NCBI RefSeq assembly: GCF_000382205.1
Contig: NZ_KB907788.1
Span: forward strand, 496,001 to 560,000
Reading direction: 5' to 3'
Length of the DNA: 64,000 nt
Origin: Dyadobacter beijingensis DSM 21582
GTDB taxonomy: Bacteria > Bacteroidota > Bacteroidia > Cytophagales > Spirosomataceae
Each line of letters opens with the position of its first letter. The first letter of the stretch is position 1. Positions 43,287 through 51,334 of this stretch are shown piece by piece. A program made the translations under genes and the position numbers. The notes beneath the pieces are model-generated. The model saw only the letters and a program-made list of their open reading frames with translations, was not told where the DNA came from and did not search any database.

Positions 43287-44168
43287 TCAGTATTTAGCCA
43301 TCATCGTGTCGAATACCTGCCGCTGCTGCTTCAACGCCCCGATTTTATCGTCGGGGTTGGTGTGGCATTCTAGCAGTACCCAGCCTTTGTAATCCATTTT
43401 GGCCAGATTATCAATGAGTTCGGGGTAGGGATAATCGGTGCGGTCGAGCTCGCGTACATGGCATGTATCACCGAAATATTTCTTGACGAGGTCGAAATTG
43501 GATTGAAAACCTTCTCCGTTCAGGTCCTGTTTGTTGCAATTCCAGCAGATTTTGGCATTGCGGTGATCGGCGTAGTCCATGATTTTGCGGATGTTGGGCA
43601 GTTCCTGCGTTTCTTCGCCGTGTACTTCCAATCGCAGTTGCTGGCCGAAGTCGGCGGCATAAGCGGCCAATCCGCGCAAAGCAATGCCTATTTGTTCCAA
43701 AGTCTTCTCGGCAGGCACTTCTTTGTGCAATGCATTGGGCTTCACCTTCACGCCCGTGCCGCCCACATCCGCGCTGAGGCGTATAAATTCCTTGGTACGC
43801 TCGATTGACGCGTTGAGTTTTTCCCGGTCGGGATAATCGTACTGCTGGTTCGTCCCAAGTCCCACGATCTTGACGGAACTGTCGGCAAACTGCTTTTTGA
43901 CCTCTTTCCGCTGCTCAGCCGTTAGGTCGGGCATAACCTTATGTGCGTGCTCGACGCGCAATTCCACGCCCGTGATCTTCGTGTCGGACAGGTTTTTAAT
44001 GAGGGTCGGCAGGTCCCATTCCTTTCCCCAGAGGTAAGTCACAAACCCGAGCTGCATTTTGGGCTTTTTCAGAAATAGCGATTCTGCCTTTGCGAAATCG
44101 GTCAGGAGTGCTGCGCCAGCGGCGGCGGCGCAATGTTGGAGGAACGTCTTTCGGTCGATATGGATCAT
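43287..44168 (-). CDS. Secreted sugar phosphate isomerase/epimerase-like TIM-barrel protein
   Basis: 293 residues. N-terminal leader IDRKTFLQHCAAAAGAALL (Tat-like but with one Arg), then an AP-endonuclease-2-like barrel: GFVTYLWGKEWDL, VELRVEHAH, LRLEVHGEE, ICWNCNKQDL, CHVRELDRTDYPYPE and VLLECHTNP. Putative metal ligands are Glu, Asp and His in these blocks. Its stop codon abuts that of the glucarate dehydratase gene with no spacer. Substrate unknown. Confidence 0.8.
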   Translation of the reverse strand: MIHIDRKTFLQHCAAAAGAALLTDFAKAESLFLKKPKMQLGFVTYLWGKEWDLPTLIKNLSDTKITGVELRVEHAHKVMPDLTAEQRKEVKKQFADSSVKIVGLGTNQQYDYPDREKLNASIERTKEFIRLSADVGGTGVKVKPNALHKEVPAEKTLEQIGIALRGLAAYAADFGQQLRLEVHGEETQELPNIRKIMDYADHRNAKICWNCNKQDLNGEGFQSNFDLVKKYFGDTCHVRELDRTDYPYPELIDNLAKMDYKGWVLLECHTNPDDKIGALKQQRQVFDTMMAKY

Positions 44169-44223
44169 GGGCCGGCCTGGATTGGTCTGGTTACAATCGC
44201 TTTAAGCCGGCCCGGGAAGATTT

Positions 44224-45780
44224 CTACCGTTTCGCGGCTTGTTCGATGAGAAAATCGAGTGCGGGTTGTTCCGTGAGCGGCCCCGCTTTCATTTCTTCGC
44301 CGATCAGCATCATTTGCGGCGCATTTGCATTGAATGCGGGCCATTGCGGCATTCCGGTGCCATTCGGATTACCTGTTTTGATAAAATTCACCCAAAAGGT
44401 CGACATCAGGTTAGCAATCTGATCGTCTGTCCCATCCAGCGGTCGCAGCGATCGATCGATGAAGCGGAGGTTGTCGTACGCATAAGCCACCTCGCCGGTG
44501 TGGAACGCGCCATAACTGGCGTATATGCCCGTCGCAGGCAGTTTACGGGTGAACCGGTAGAGGTAGGCGGCTTTGTTCTGCTGCGCCTGAGCGACCGCCC
44601 AGGAGTAATTCTGTACGCCGTAACTCATATCCCGCGCCAACTCGTTTTGCGAATGCGCGGCCTGGGCGTCGGTTTGAGCAGGGTAATGCTGGAAAAATGT
44701 CTGCGCAATAGGGCCGTATTGCTGATTGTATTGGGCCTGAAATTCGGTGGCACTTTTCGGTTTGGCTACGGCATTCTCGTTCTGGTTCCAGCCGGTAAGC
44801 AAAGCGACAGAGTTCTGTTTCCCAGCCTGATAAATGGCGCTGACAGATTCCGGCAGCACCAGGCCATCGACGATCGGGCCGCGGTAGGAGGTAATGTTCT
44901 TTAATATCTCGTCCGCGGGCAGCTTCCGCAGTGCCGCCAGTGATTTCGCGCCCAGCTTTTCGCCAGCTTGTAAACCGGCCTCTTCGGCTTGTTTCAATGT
45001 AGGGTAGTTTCTCCCGAAGCCCGCCCCGCTTTCCGCGATCGCCTTATTGAACAATCCTTTGGCCTGCGGGCTCACCACCAGGCAGTTGACGCTCATCGAA
45101 CCCGCAGATTGTCCGGCGATCGTCACATTCTCCGGGTCACCGCCGAACTGCGCGATGTTTTTCTTCACCCATTTCAATGCGGCGACCTGGTCCATTAAAC
45201 CGTAATTGCCGGAGGCGTTTTTACCGGATTCCTTGGTCAGCTCGGGGTGCGCAAAAAAGCCGAATGCGCCCACGCGATAATTGATACTCACAAAAACGAC
45301 GCCCTTTTTGGCCGTAGCTTCGCCGTCGTAAATGGCACATCCCGCGCCCCCACTCACAAAGCCGCCGCCGTAAATCCACACGACAACGGGTTTTTTCGCA
45401 GCCGTTTTGCCGCTGCTTTCCGTCCAGACGTTCAGGTAAAGGCAATCTTCGCCGATGGGCGTTTTCGGGATCAGGAACTCCGCGCTCCACATGCTGAACG
45501 GTACCGGTTCTCCCTGCACAGGGCTCGGTCCGAATTTATCGCAGGCGAGCACGCCGCTCCATTTCTTTACGGGCTGAGGGGCTTTCCAGCGCAGATCGCC
45601 CACCGGCGGGGCCGCGAAAGGAATGCCTTTGTAAATATGCACCCGGTTGTCGGGGCTGTTAATGCCGGATATCTTCCCGCCTTCGACACGGAGCGTATCG
45701 GCGGCGAGCGTGACAGCATGCAAGCAGGTGAGAACGCCCGCCAGAAGCAGGCAATGAAGGGAAAATGCACGTAAATTCAT
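44224..45780 (-). CDS. Secreted carboxylesterase, type B
   Basis: About 518 residues from the ATG at 45780, which gives a clear signal peptide (MNLRAFSLHCLLLAGVL... TLAAD); the frame runs further back to 45876 without a leader. Alpha/beta-hydrolase of the cholinesterase-like family: oxyanion loop IYGGGFVSGG, N-terminal EDCLYLNVW, nucleophile elbow GQSAGSMS, and a late His in ASYGAFHTGEVAY. Hydrolyses carboxylic esters in the periplasm or outside the cell. It follows the TIM-barrel gene's strand, 55 bp upstream of it, so the two may be co-transcribed. Confidence 0.92.
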   Translation of the reverse strand: MNLRAFSLHCLLLAGVLTCLHAVTLAADTLRVEGGKISGINSPDNRVHIYKGIPFAAPPVGDLRWKAPQPVKKWSGVLACDKFGPSPVQGEPVPFSMWSAEFLIPKTPIGEDCLYLNVWTESSGKTAAKKPVVVWIYGGGFVSGGAGCAIYDGEATAKKGVVFVSINYRVGAFGFFAHPELTKESGKNASGNYGLMDQVAALKWVKKNIAQFGGDPENVTIAGQSAGSMSVNCLVVSPQAKGLFNKAIAESGAGFGRNYPTLKQAEEAGLQAGEKLGAKSLAALRKLPADEILKNITSYRGPIVDGLVLPESVSAIYQAGKQNSVALLTGWNQNENAVAKPKSATEFQAQYNQQYGPIAQTFFQHYPAQTDAQAAHSQNELARDMSYGVQNYSWAVAQAQQNKAAYLYRFTRKLPATGIYASYGAFHTGEVAYAYDNLRFIDRSLRPLDGTDDQIANLMSTFWVNFIKTGNPNGTGMPQWPAFNANAPQMMLIGEEMKAGPLTEQPALDFLIEQAAKR

Positions 45781-46087
45781 TGGAAATGCTGATAATCGTT
45801 TCAAGCGCAAGTTCGGCTTTATTTTTGACATGCTTGCTTTCCTGCTCCCGGATTGCCATTCCTGCATTAACCCCATGTCCTTCGATTTTTGCAGCGACCG
45901 CTACCACCTGGCGATGCTTCCGAAGTCGCGGAGCGGCTACACGCGCCTTTTCTCGGGCAGGCTTGAAACGGCGCATGGCACCAGCGCCCCGGCTATGGCG
46001 GCGGATCTTCAACAAAAAAGGCTGCCCAATGGAACGGGCAGCCTTTTTCAAGCGTGTGTAATGATCAGGATTTAGGAATAGTCAGCG
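45781..46087. other. 307-bp intergenic region between carboxylesterase and dioxygenase genes
   Basis: Holds the terminator at 46015-46048 and presumably the promoter of the carboxylesterase gene. Short plus-strand ORFs run through it (45765-46061, 45830-46075) but lack family signals and read through the terminator hairpin. I see no supported gene. Confidence 0.5.
46015..46048 (-). terminator. Strong, symmetric terminator after the dioxygenase gene
   Basis: AAAAAGGCTGCCC (46015-46027) pairs perfectly with GGGCAGCCTTTTT (46036-46048), 8-nt loop. It has an A run on one side and a T run on the other, so it could work in both directions; it lies 40 nt after the minus-strand dioxygenase stop. Confidence 0.85.
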
Positions 46088-46969
46088 TTATGCGTCGAAA
46101 AGAAGGGGGAAAAATTGTCCCTTCAATTTCTCTCCTTTCGGGATTACCGGTACGCCGTCCAGCAGGACGCCATCGGTGTCCGAAGTGGTACCATCGGCAA
46201 AAACGTTAAGCACGAATGCACGCCGCGAGCGTTCGGAGCGGTTTTCGTACGATCCATGCACCATCAACGGGTGGTGGAAAGTGCCGTGTCCGCGCTTCAT
46301 TTCAATGGGTATGGGTTTGAATTCCGCTTTTTGTTCTTCGGTTAAATATTGCATGAGCCCTTCCATGTCGCCGGCCAGCTCGGGTTTGTCGAGCAGCCCC
46401 CAGCGGTGACTTTTTGGAACATAGTAAAGGCATCCATTTTCGATCAGTGAATCGTCAAGGCCGGTCCAGCAGGTCAGGTGCTGCATGGGTACCGAGCGCG
46501 TCCAGTAAGAGTAATCCTGGTGCCAGGCGACCACGCCGCCGTGACGTGCGGGTTTGCAGAAAAGCTGGTCGTGCCAGAAGCGCACGGGCTTGTTTCCGAG
46601 CAATTGGCTGGCGGCCATCACAAATGCCGGGTTCCACAGCACATCATGGAAGCCTTCCGTCACGCGCCATGCGCCCAAAGCATGCAACAGAACGGCATTC
46701 GGGTCGGCCGACTCGTTGGAATGGAACTCGTAATATAAATGATGACCGGGGTGCGAAGGATCGGTGTTAACGGCCAGTTCCTCGTTCAGGGCATCTACCT
46801 GCCAGTCTTCCAGCAGCTTAATGTCCGACAAATAGCCGTATTCATGGAAAAACGCCACTTGCTCATCGCTCAGGCGATATTGCTCCCATTCCGCCCGGGT
46901 GGAAGGCTGTTTGAAAAGGTCGGATATCAGCTCGTGATAACGGGAAAGGTCGCGGGTTGCTACTTCCAT
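46088..46969 (-). CDS. Phytanoyl-CoA dioxygenase (PhyH)-family Fe(II)/2-oxoglutarate oxygenase
   Basis: 293 residues. Iron ligands HxD in AWHQDYSYW and a distal His in HPLMVHGSYENRS, with the 2-oxoglutarate-binding Arg after it (SRRAFVLN). N-terminal FFHEYGYLSDIKLLEDWQVDALN is typical of PhyH. No signal peptide, so cytoplasmic. Substrates of bacterial members are diverse and cannot be read here. It is divergent from the AraC gene at 47130, a frequent arrangement that suggests regulation by it. Confidence 0.9.
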   Translation of the reverse strand: MEVATRDLSRYHELISDLFKQPSTRAEWEQYRLSDEQVAFFHEYGYLSDIKLLEDWQVDALNEELAVNTDPSHPGHHLYYEFHSNESADPNAVLLHALGAWRVTEGFHDVLWNPAFVMAASQLLGNKPVRFWHDQLFCKPARHGGVVAWHQDYSYWTRSVPMQHLTCWTGLDDSLIENGCLYYVPKSHRWGLLDKPELAGDMEGLMQYLTEEQKAEFKPIPIEMKRGHGTFHHPLMVHGSYENRSERSRRAFVLNVFADGTTSDTDGVLLDGVPVIPKGEKLKGQFFPLLFDA

Positions 46970-47080
46970 AATGTCTGCTTCGGAATTAGTTTCAGTAGCA
47001 CAAATATGAGCGATGGCAGGACTTGAAGAGGTTGCTGATTTTGATCAATAAGTACACTATTTTGTATCTTGTAAAATCAA

Positions 47081-47088
47081 TACATTTG
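47081..47088 (+). promoter_or_regulatory. Candidate -7 promoter box (TACATTTG) for the AraC gene
   Basis: Exact TAnnTTTG match 41 nt before the AraC start, in the 160-bp divergent region. A TTTG at 47061-47064 is only 16 nt away, shorter than ideal for a -33 element. Confidence 0.4.
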
Positions 47089-47129
47089 CTTTTTTATCTA
47101 AATAAGGTATAAATATCCACCCAGAGACT

Positions 47130-47996
47130 GTGAAAGCACAATTTGAAGCATTTCAGCCGCTACCTGAATCGTCGTTCCGGATTTTCGGTTACGAGGTGAA
47201 AGAGTTCGACGCCCCCTGGCATTACCACCCGGAATATGAGCTGACGATCATTCTGCAAAGCGTGGGAATCCGGTATGTGGGCAATAGCATGGAAAGTTTC
47301 GAAGCGGGCGACCTGGTGCTGCTGGGGCCTAACCTGCCACATTGCTGGAAAAACACGCAGGACAATGTCGTGGCGGCCAGTTCCATCGTGGTGCAGTGGC
47401 CGGAGGCGTTTATAGGTAATGGTTGGCTGGATGCGGAGGAATTCAAATCCATCCGGCGGCTGCTGCAAATGGCGGGGCAGGGGATAAAGTTCAACCAGGA
47501 TGCGGCGGCACGCGTGAAACCGATGCTGGAAGACATGCTCGAAATGCAGCCTTTCGCCCGCCTGATCAAATTCCTGGAAGTGCTGGAAATGCTGGCCGGC
47601 ATAAAAAACATCCATTTCCTTTGCGAGCAGGGCTTTGCTTACCCGCTGAATTACGAAGACAACCAGCGGATCAATACCGTTTACAACTACATTCGCGAGC
47701 ATTACGCGGAACGCATCACACTCGCCGCGCTGTCCGCGCTCGTCCATATGAGCGAGGAAGCATTCTCGCGGTTTTTCAGTCGCACGATGCAAAAGCCCCT
47801 TTTCACTTTCCTGAATGAATACCGTATTAACATGGCGACGAAAATGTTAATCGAAACGGATATGCAGGTTGCCGAGATCAGTTTTGCGTGCGGTTACGAC
47901 AGTCCGCCCTTCTTTTTCAGGCAGTTCCGCAAGTTCGGCGGCATGACGCCGGCCGCCTATCGAAAACAATTCCGCGCGACGGAAACCGAAGGATAA
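47130..47996 (+). CDS. AraC-family transcriptional regulator with cupin sensor
   Basis: 288 residues, start codon GTG at 47130. N-terminal cupin (APWHYHPEYELTIILQ, then GDLVLLGPNLPHCW) is a typical sugar-sensing fold. The C-terminal AraC domain contains MSEEAFSRFFSRTMQKP, then ISFACGYDSPPFFFRQFRKFGG and MTPAAYRKQFR. Divergent from the PhyH dioxygenase gene, which is its likely target. Confidence 0.93.
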   Translation: MKAQFEAFQPLPESSFRIFGYEVKEFDAPWHYHPEYELTIILQSVGIRYVGNSMESFEAGDLVLLGPNLPHCWKNTQDNVVAASSIVVQWPEAFIGNGWLDAEEFKSIRRLLQMAGQGIKFNQDAAARVKPMLEDMLEMQPFARLIKFLEVLEMLAGIKNIHFLCEQGFAYPLNYEDNQRINTVYNYIREHYAERITLAALSALVHMSEEAFSRFFSRTMQKPLFTFLNEYRINMATKMLIETDMQVAEISFACGYDSPPFFFRQFRKFGGMTPAAYRKQFRATETEG

Positions 47997-48112
47997 TTGG
48001 TGTTTTGATTGTGGGTTAAAAATTTTGCCCGGAAAATAAGGCATATTTTCGGGTTATTAGTCAACCAGCTGGCTCAGAAACGGCTGGAAAGTCTGACCTG
48101 AAAATCGGCGGG

Positions 48113-48631
48113 CTACCGCGCCTTCGTAAACGTTTTACTCAACTTCGTATCAAAAGCGATATCCACTACCGGCCCGCCGGAAGCAGACTGGTCGAATTTC
48201 AATGTGCCGGTTAGGTGCTCGGGCGTGTCCGTCGTTAAGCTCAGGAACTCATTCTGTGCCGTGCCGGAATATTGGACGAGCTGGTTGTTCAGGCTGATCC
48301 AGTAGAGCAGGCGGGGAGCGGCGTCGAGGTCCACCTGGATGCCCTCAATATATTGATCCACACAATTCATAGCGGCGCACGACTTGATTTTGTCACCCAG
48401 CGGATGAGTCGTGAAGATGAGGCGACGGATTTTTTTACCGCTTTCGAAACCGTCCGGTCCGGCGATGAAGGAGGCGGATTGAATGTTTATGTCAAATGAT
48501 TTGCTCCCCGTTTTATAGGCCAGTTTGCCTTTGCCCGCGTCCGAAATGGTATGGAACGAGAAGAAAAGACCAATGCAGCACGCCAGCAGCAAGCGGAGGT
48601 GTACCTTGCGGAAATGGTGAAGTGTTTTCAT
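48113..48631 (-). CDS. Small secreted hypothetical protein
   Basis: 172 residues from the ATG at 48631; an earlier ATG at 48673 adds 14. A hydrophobic leader (LRLLLACCIGLFFSF) is followed by a beta-rich body. Two Cys in IKSCAAMNCVDQY may form a disulphide. I do not recognise the family. It is divergent from the Gfo/Idh gene. Confidence 0.6.
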   Translation of the reverse strand: MKTLHHFRKVHLRLLLACCIGLFFSFHTISDAGKGKLAYKTGSKSFDINIQSASFIAGPDGFESGKKIRRLIFTTHPLGDKIKSCAAMNCVDQYIEGIQVDLDAAPRLLYWISLNNQLVQYSGTAQNEFLSLTTDTPEHLTGTLKFDQSASGGPVVDIAFDTKLSKTFTKAR

Positions 48632-48859
48632 AAAGGGATAGTTACGGAACCGATGGAAAGAAGGGGTGTACAACTTTTGTAAAAGTTAATAAAAAACGCC
48701 TGCTTTTTTAGTGTACTATCTTGCCGTCGGCAGCGGGTTGACTGCCATCATTGGAGTTTTCCGAGTAAATACTTGAAAAAAAGTGCTTAGACGAGTAGTA
48801 AACTTTGGTGAAGTACCTGTAATCTGTATATCCATTTCCTAAATCAAACCATCACGTAC

Positions 48860-50323
48860 ATGGAAAAAAAGAATACCGTTCAAGATCAGCCTTCTTCTTC
48901 GCGAAGGGATTTCATTAAAGCAGCCGCAGGTACAGCCGCCGGACTGATGATCGTTCCCCGCCATGTGCTGGGCAAAGGGTACGTGGCGCCCAGCGACAAG
49001 CTGACTGTGGCAGGAGTAGGTGTGGGCGGAAAAGGAACGTCCGATATCGCCAATTTCTTCAAAAGCGGTAAGGCCAATATCGGGTACCTGTGCGATGTGG
49101 ACGACAGACGTGCAGCCACCTCCGTTAAGAATTTCCCGCAGGCCAAATACTATAAAGACTGGCGGGAAATGTTTGAAAAAGAATCCAAAAATTTTGACGC
49201 CGTATCGGTTTCTACGCCCGATCATACACACGCAGTGGTAGCCATGGCTGCCATGCAGCTGGGCAAGCACGTATACGTGCAGAAGCCGATGACACACGAT
49301 ATCTGGGAGGCGCGTATGCTCACCGAAGCGGCCGCCAAGTACAAGGTAGTGACCCAAATGGGTAACCAGGGCTCGTCGGGCGACGGTGTGCGCCAGTTGC
49401 ACGAGTGGCACGATGCCGGTATTATCGGCAATGTGCACACCGTCTACATTTGGACCAACCGGCCCATCTGGCCGCAAGGCATTCCCTGGCCGACCGACAA
49501 ACCCGCCGTTCCCAAAGAACTGGACTGGAACCTCTGGCTCGGTACGGCACCATACAAAGACTACGTCGATAACCTGATCCCGGGCAGCTGGCGCGGCTGG
49601 TGGGATTACGGTACCGGTGCATTGGGCGACCTTGGTTGCCACCTCATGGAAGCGCCGTTCCGTATTCTAGATCTCAAATATGCATTGGATATGCAGGCGA
49701 GCGTCGGCAGCGTGTTCACGGCATTCGGTAAGCGCGGTATTTTCCCGGACAGCTGCCCGCCATCGAGCCATGCGACACTCACTTTCCCGAAAACATCCAA
49801 AACAAAAGGCCAGGTAACGATGCACTGGATGGACGGCGGGATCAAACCCGAGCGTCCCGAAGAGTTAGGCGCTAATGAGCTGTTCGGCGATGGTAACAGC
49901 GGTATCCTTTTCGTAGGTACCAAAGGCAAGATGATGGCCAGCGAATATGCCGCAAACCCGCGCCTGCTCCCGCTTTCACGCATGGAAGAGGTGAAGGTGA
50001 AGCAGAAATTCGCCCGTGTGCCGGGTTCGGCCGAGGGGCATTATGCGCAATGGGTTGAGGGCTGTATCGCCGGTTATGGTAAGATGGAGCTCAGCTCGTC
50101 GTTCGACAAGGCGGGGCCGCTTACCGAGGCGATCCTGATGGCGAACCTGGCGATCCGCGGTGCCGACATGCCGAAACCGCGCGCTACGGGTAACGGCTTC
50201 GACTATCCCGGCTCGAACCTGAAAATGTTGTGGGATGCCCAAAACATGAAAGTGACCAACTTCGACGAGGTGAACCAGTGGGTGAAACGCACCTACCGCG
50301 AAGGTTGGAGCCTGGGAGTTTAG
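48860..50323 (+). CDS. Tat-exported Gfo/Idh/MocA-family oxidoreductase
   Basis: 487 residues. Twin-arginine leader SRRDFIKAAAGTAAGLMI, then a Rossmann domain (LTVAGVGVGGKGTSDI) and the catalytic-loop motif VYVQKPMTHDIWEA, in which the usual EKP reads QKP, as in many exported members. The C-terminal alpha/beta domain contains GTGALGDLGCHLMEAPF. It would use a tightly bound nicotinamide cofactor, since Tat exports folded holo-enzyme, and act on sugars in the periplasm. It ends at a terminator. Confidence 0.93.
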   Translation: MEKKNTVQDQPSSSRRDFIKAAAGTAAGLMIVPRHVLGKGYVAPSDKLTVAGVGVGGKGTSDIANFFKSGKANIGYLCDVDDRRAATSVKNFPQAKYYKDWREMFEKESKNFDAVSVSTPDHTHAVVAMAAMQLGKHVYVQKPMTHDIWEARMLTEAAAKYKVVTQMGNQGSSGDGVRQLHEWHDAGIIGNVHTVYIWTNRPIWPQGIPWPTDKPAVPKELDWNLWLGTAPYKDYVDNLIPGSWRGWWDYGTGALGDLGCHLMEAPFRILDLKYALDMQASVGSVFTAFGKRGIFPDSCPPSSHATLTFPKTSKTKGQVTMHWMDGGIKPERPEELGANELFGDGNSGILFVGTKGKMMASEYAANPRLLPLSRMEEVKVKQKFARVPGSAEGHYAQWVEGCIAGYGKMELSSSFDKAGPLTEAILMANLAIRGADMPKPRATGNGFDYPGSNLKMLWDAQNMKVTNFDEVNQWVKRTYREGWSLGV

Positions 50324-50348
50324 AAATGAATAGATTGGTTATTATACT

Positions 50349-50382
50349 AAGCCCTCTTGTGCAAGCAGGAGGGCTTTTTTTG
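50349..50382 (+). terminator. Rho-independent terminator after the Gfo/Idh gene
   Basis: AAGCCCTC (50349-50356) pairs with GAGGGCTT (50369-50376), followed by a run of T to 50381. It abuts the stop of the convergent amidohydrolase gene. Confidence 0.85.
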
Positions 50383-51324
50383 TCATAAGCGAAACAATTT
50401 CTTCGCATTATCGTGCAGTATTTTCCGCTCGATGGCTTTCGATGCGGCCAGTTTGCGGATCTCGGCGATCGTTTGAGCGCCCTGGCATTGCTCGCCGCTG
50501 CCGATATGGTCGTCGCAATCGCTGCCGTAGAGCAGCTTGTCCTGGTGCCGGTTCAAAAAAGATTTCGCATGTTCTTCGTCGCGGGTCATCGAGAGCAAGC
50601 CGGAACCGGCGGATAGGTCGCCGTACATATTGGGATAATCGCTCAGCAGGCGATCGGTGAGGCCGCCGGGCGTCACTTTGGTTTTGGGATACAAAATGCT
50701 TTGGTCCGAATGGCCTTTGTCGATATTCGCCCACCAGGTTTGTGCGTGGCCGATGAAATTCACTTTCGGATATTTTTCCAGCATTTTCGGAAAACGCTCG
50801 AAGTTGAAATTGAACATTTGGAACTGCCAATGCATGAGTACCGGCACATTGTAATCCTCCGCCAGCTTGTATATGTGCTGCATTTCCTTCGAATCGCAAT
50901 CCAGCCCGAATTTCAGTTCGCCGATTACGCAGCCGCCTTTTTTCAGGTATTTTTCAATTTCCTGAACGGCGTCGGGCAGGTCGGGGACCTCGTTGGAACC
51001 GAAGGCGAATTCTTTTGGAAATTGTTGGGAAATTTGAAAACATGCTTCATTGCCAGTACATTGTGCCTGTAATCCATTGGTTTTGCCTCCATGCGTGGAA
51101 GTGCCGAATGCCGCTGTGCCCGCCGGCAGCAATATCGTTTGGGCAATGCCCATCGCCCGCTGGTGCGCAATGAGCACGGCGTCGGGCCTGGCGGCGTAAT
51201 GCACGTGCTGGTGGATGTCGATGATCGGTTCCGGTTGGCTGGCCCCGGCAAAAGCGCCCGCCAGCAGCATCGCGCCGGTGCCTGCCAGGAATTCGCGTCG
51301 GTTAATATTTGGTTGCTGGCACAT
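50383..51324 (-). CDS. Tat-exported amidohydrolase-2-type metal hydrolase
   Basis: 313 residues. Tat leader NRREFLAGTGAMLLAGAFAG. TIM-barrel metal sites: HxH in IIDIHQHVHY, His in VLMHWQFQ, His in NFIGHAQTWW and Asp in LLYGSDCDDHIG, so it appears catalytically complete. It hydrolyses or decarboxylates a small cyclic or carboxylic substrate; members include lactonases of sugar or aromatic acid pathways. Last gene of the four-gene minus-strand operon starting at 55654; 10 bp after the tandem amidohydrolase. Confidence 0.88.
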   Translation of the reverse strand: MCQQPNINRREFLAGTGAMLLAGAFAGASQPEPIIDIHQHVHYAARPDAVLIAHQRAMGIAQTILLPAGTAAFGTSTHGGKTNGLQAQCTGNEACFQISQQFPKEFAFGSNEVPDLPDAVQEIEKYLKKGGCVIGELKFGLDCDSKEMQHIYKLAEDYNVPVLMHWQFQMFNFNFERFPKMLEKYPKVNFIGHAQTWWANIDKGHSDQSILYPKTKVTPGGLTDRLLSDYPNMYGDLSAGSGLLSMTRDEEHAKSFLNRHQDKLLYGSDCDDHIGSGEQCQGAQTIAEIRKLAASKAIERKILHDNAKKLFRL

Positions 51325-51334
51325 GGGGAATAGT

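Noticed and set aside
45765..46075. Short plus-strand ORFs between carboxylesterase and dioxygenase genes
   Set aside because: They pass through a strong terminator hairpin and show no conserved-looking features.
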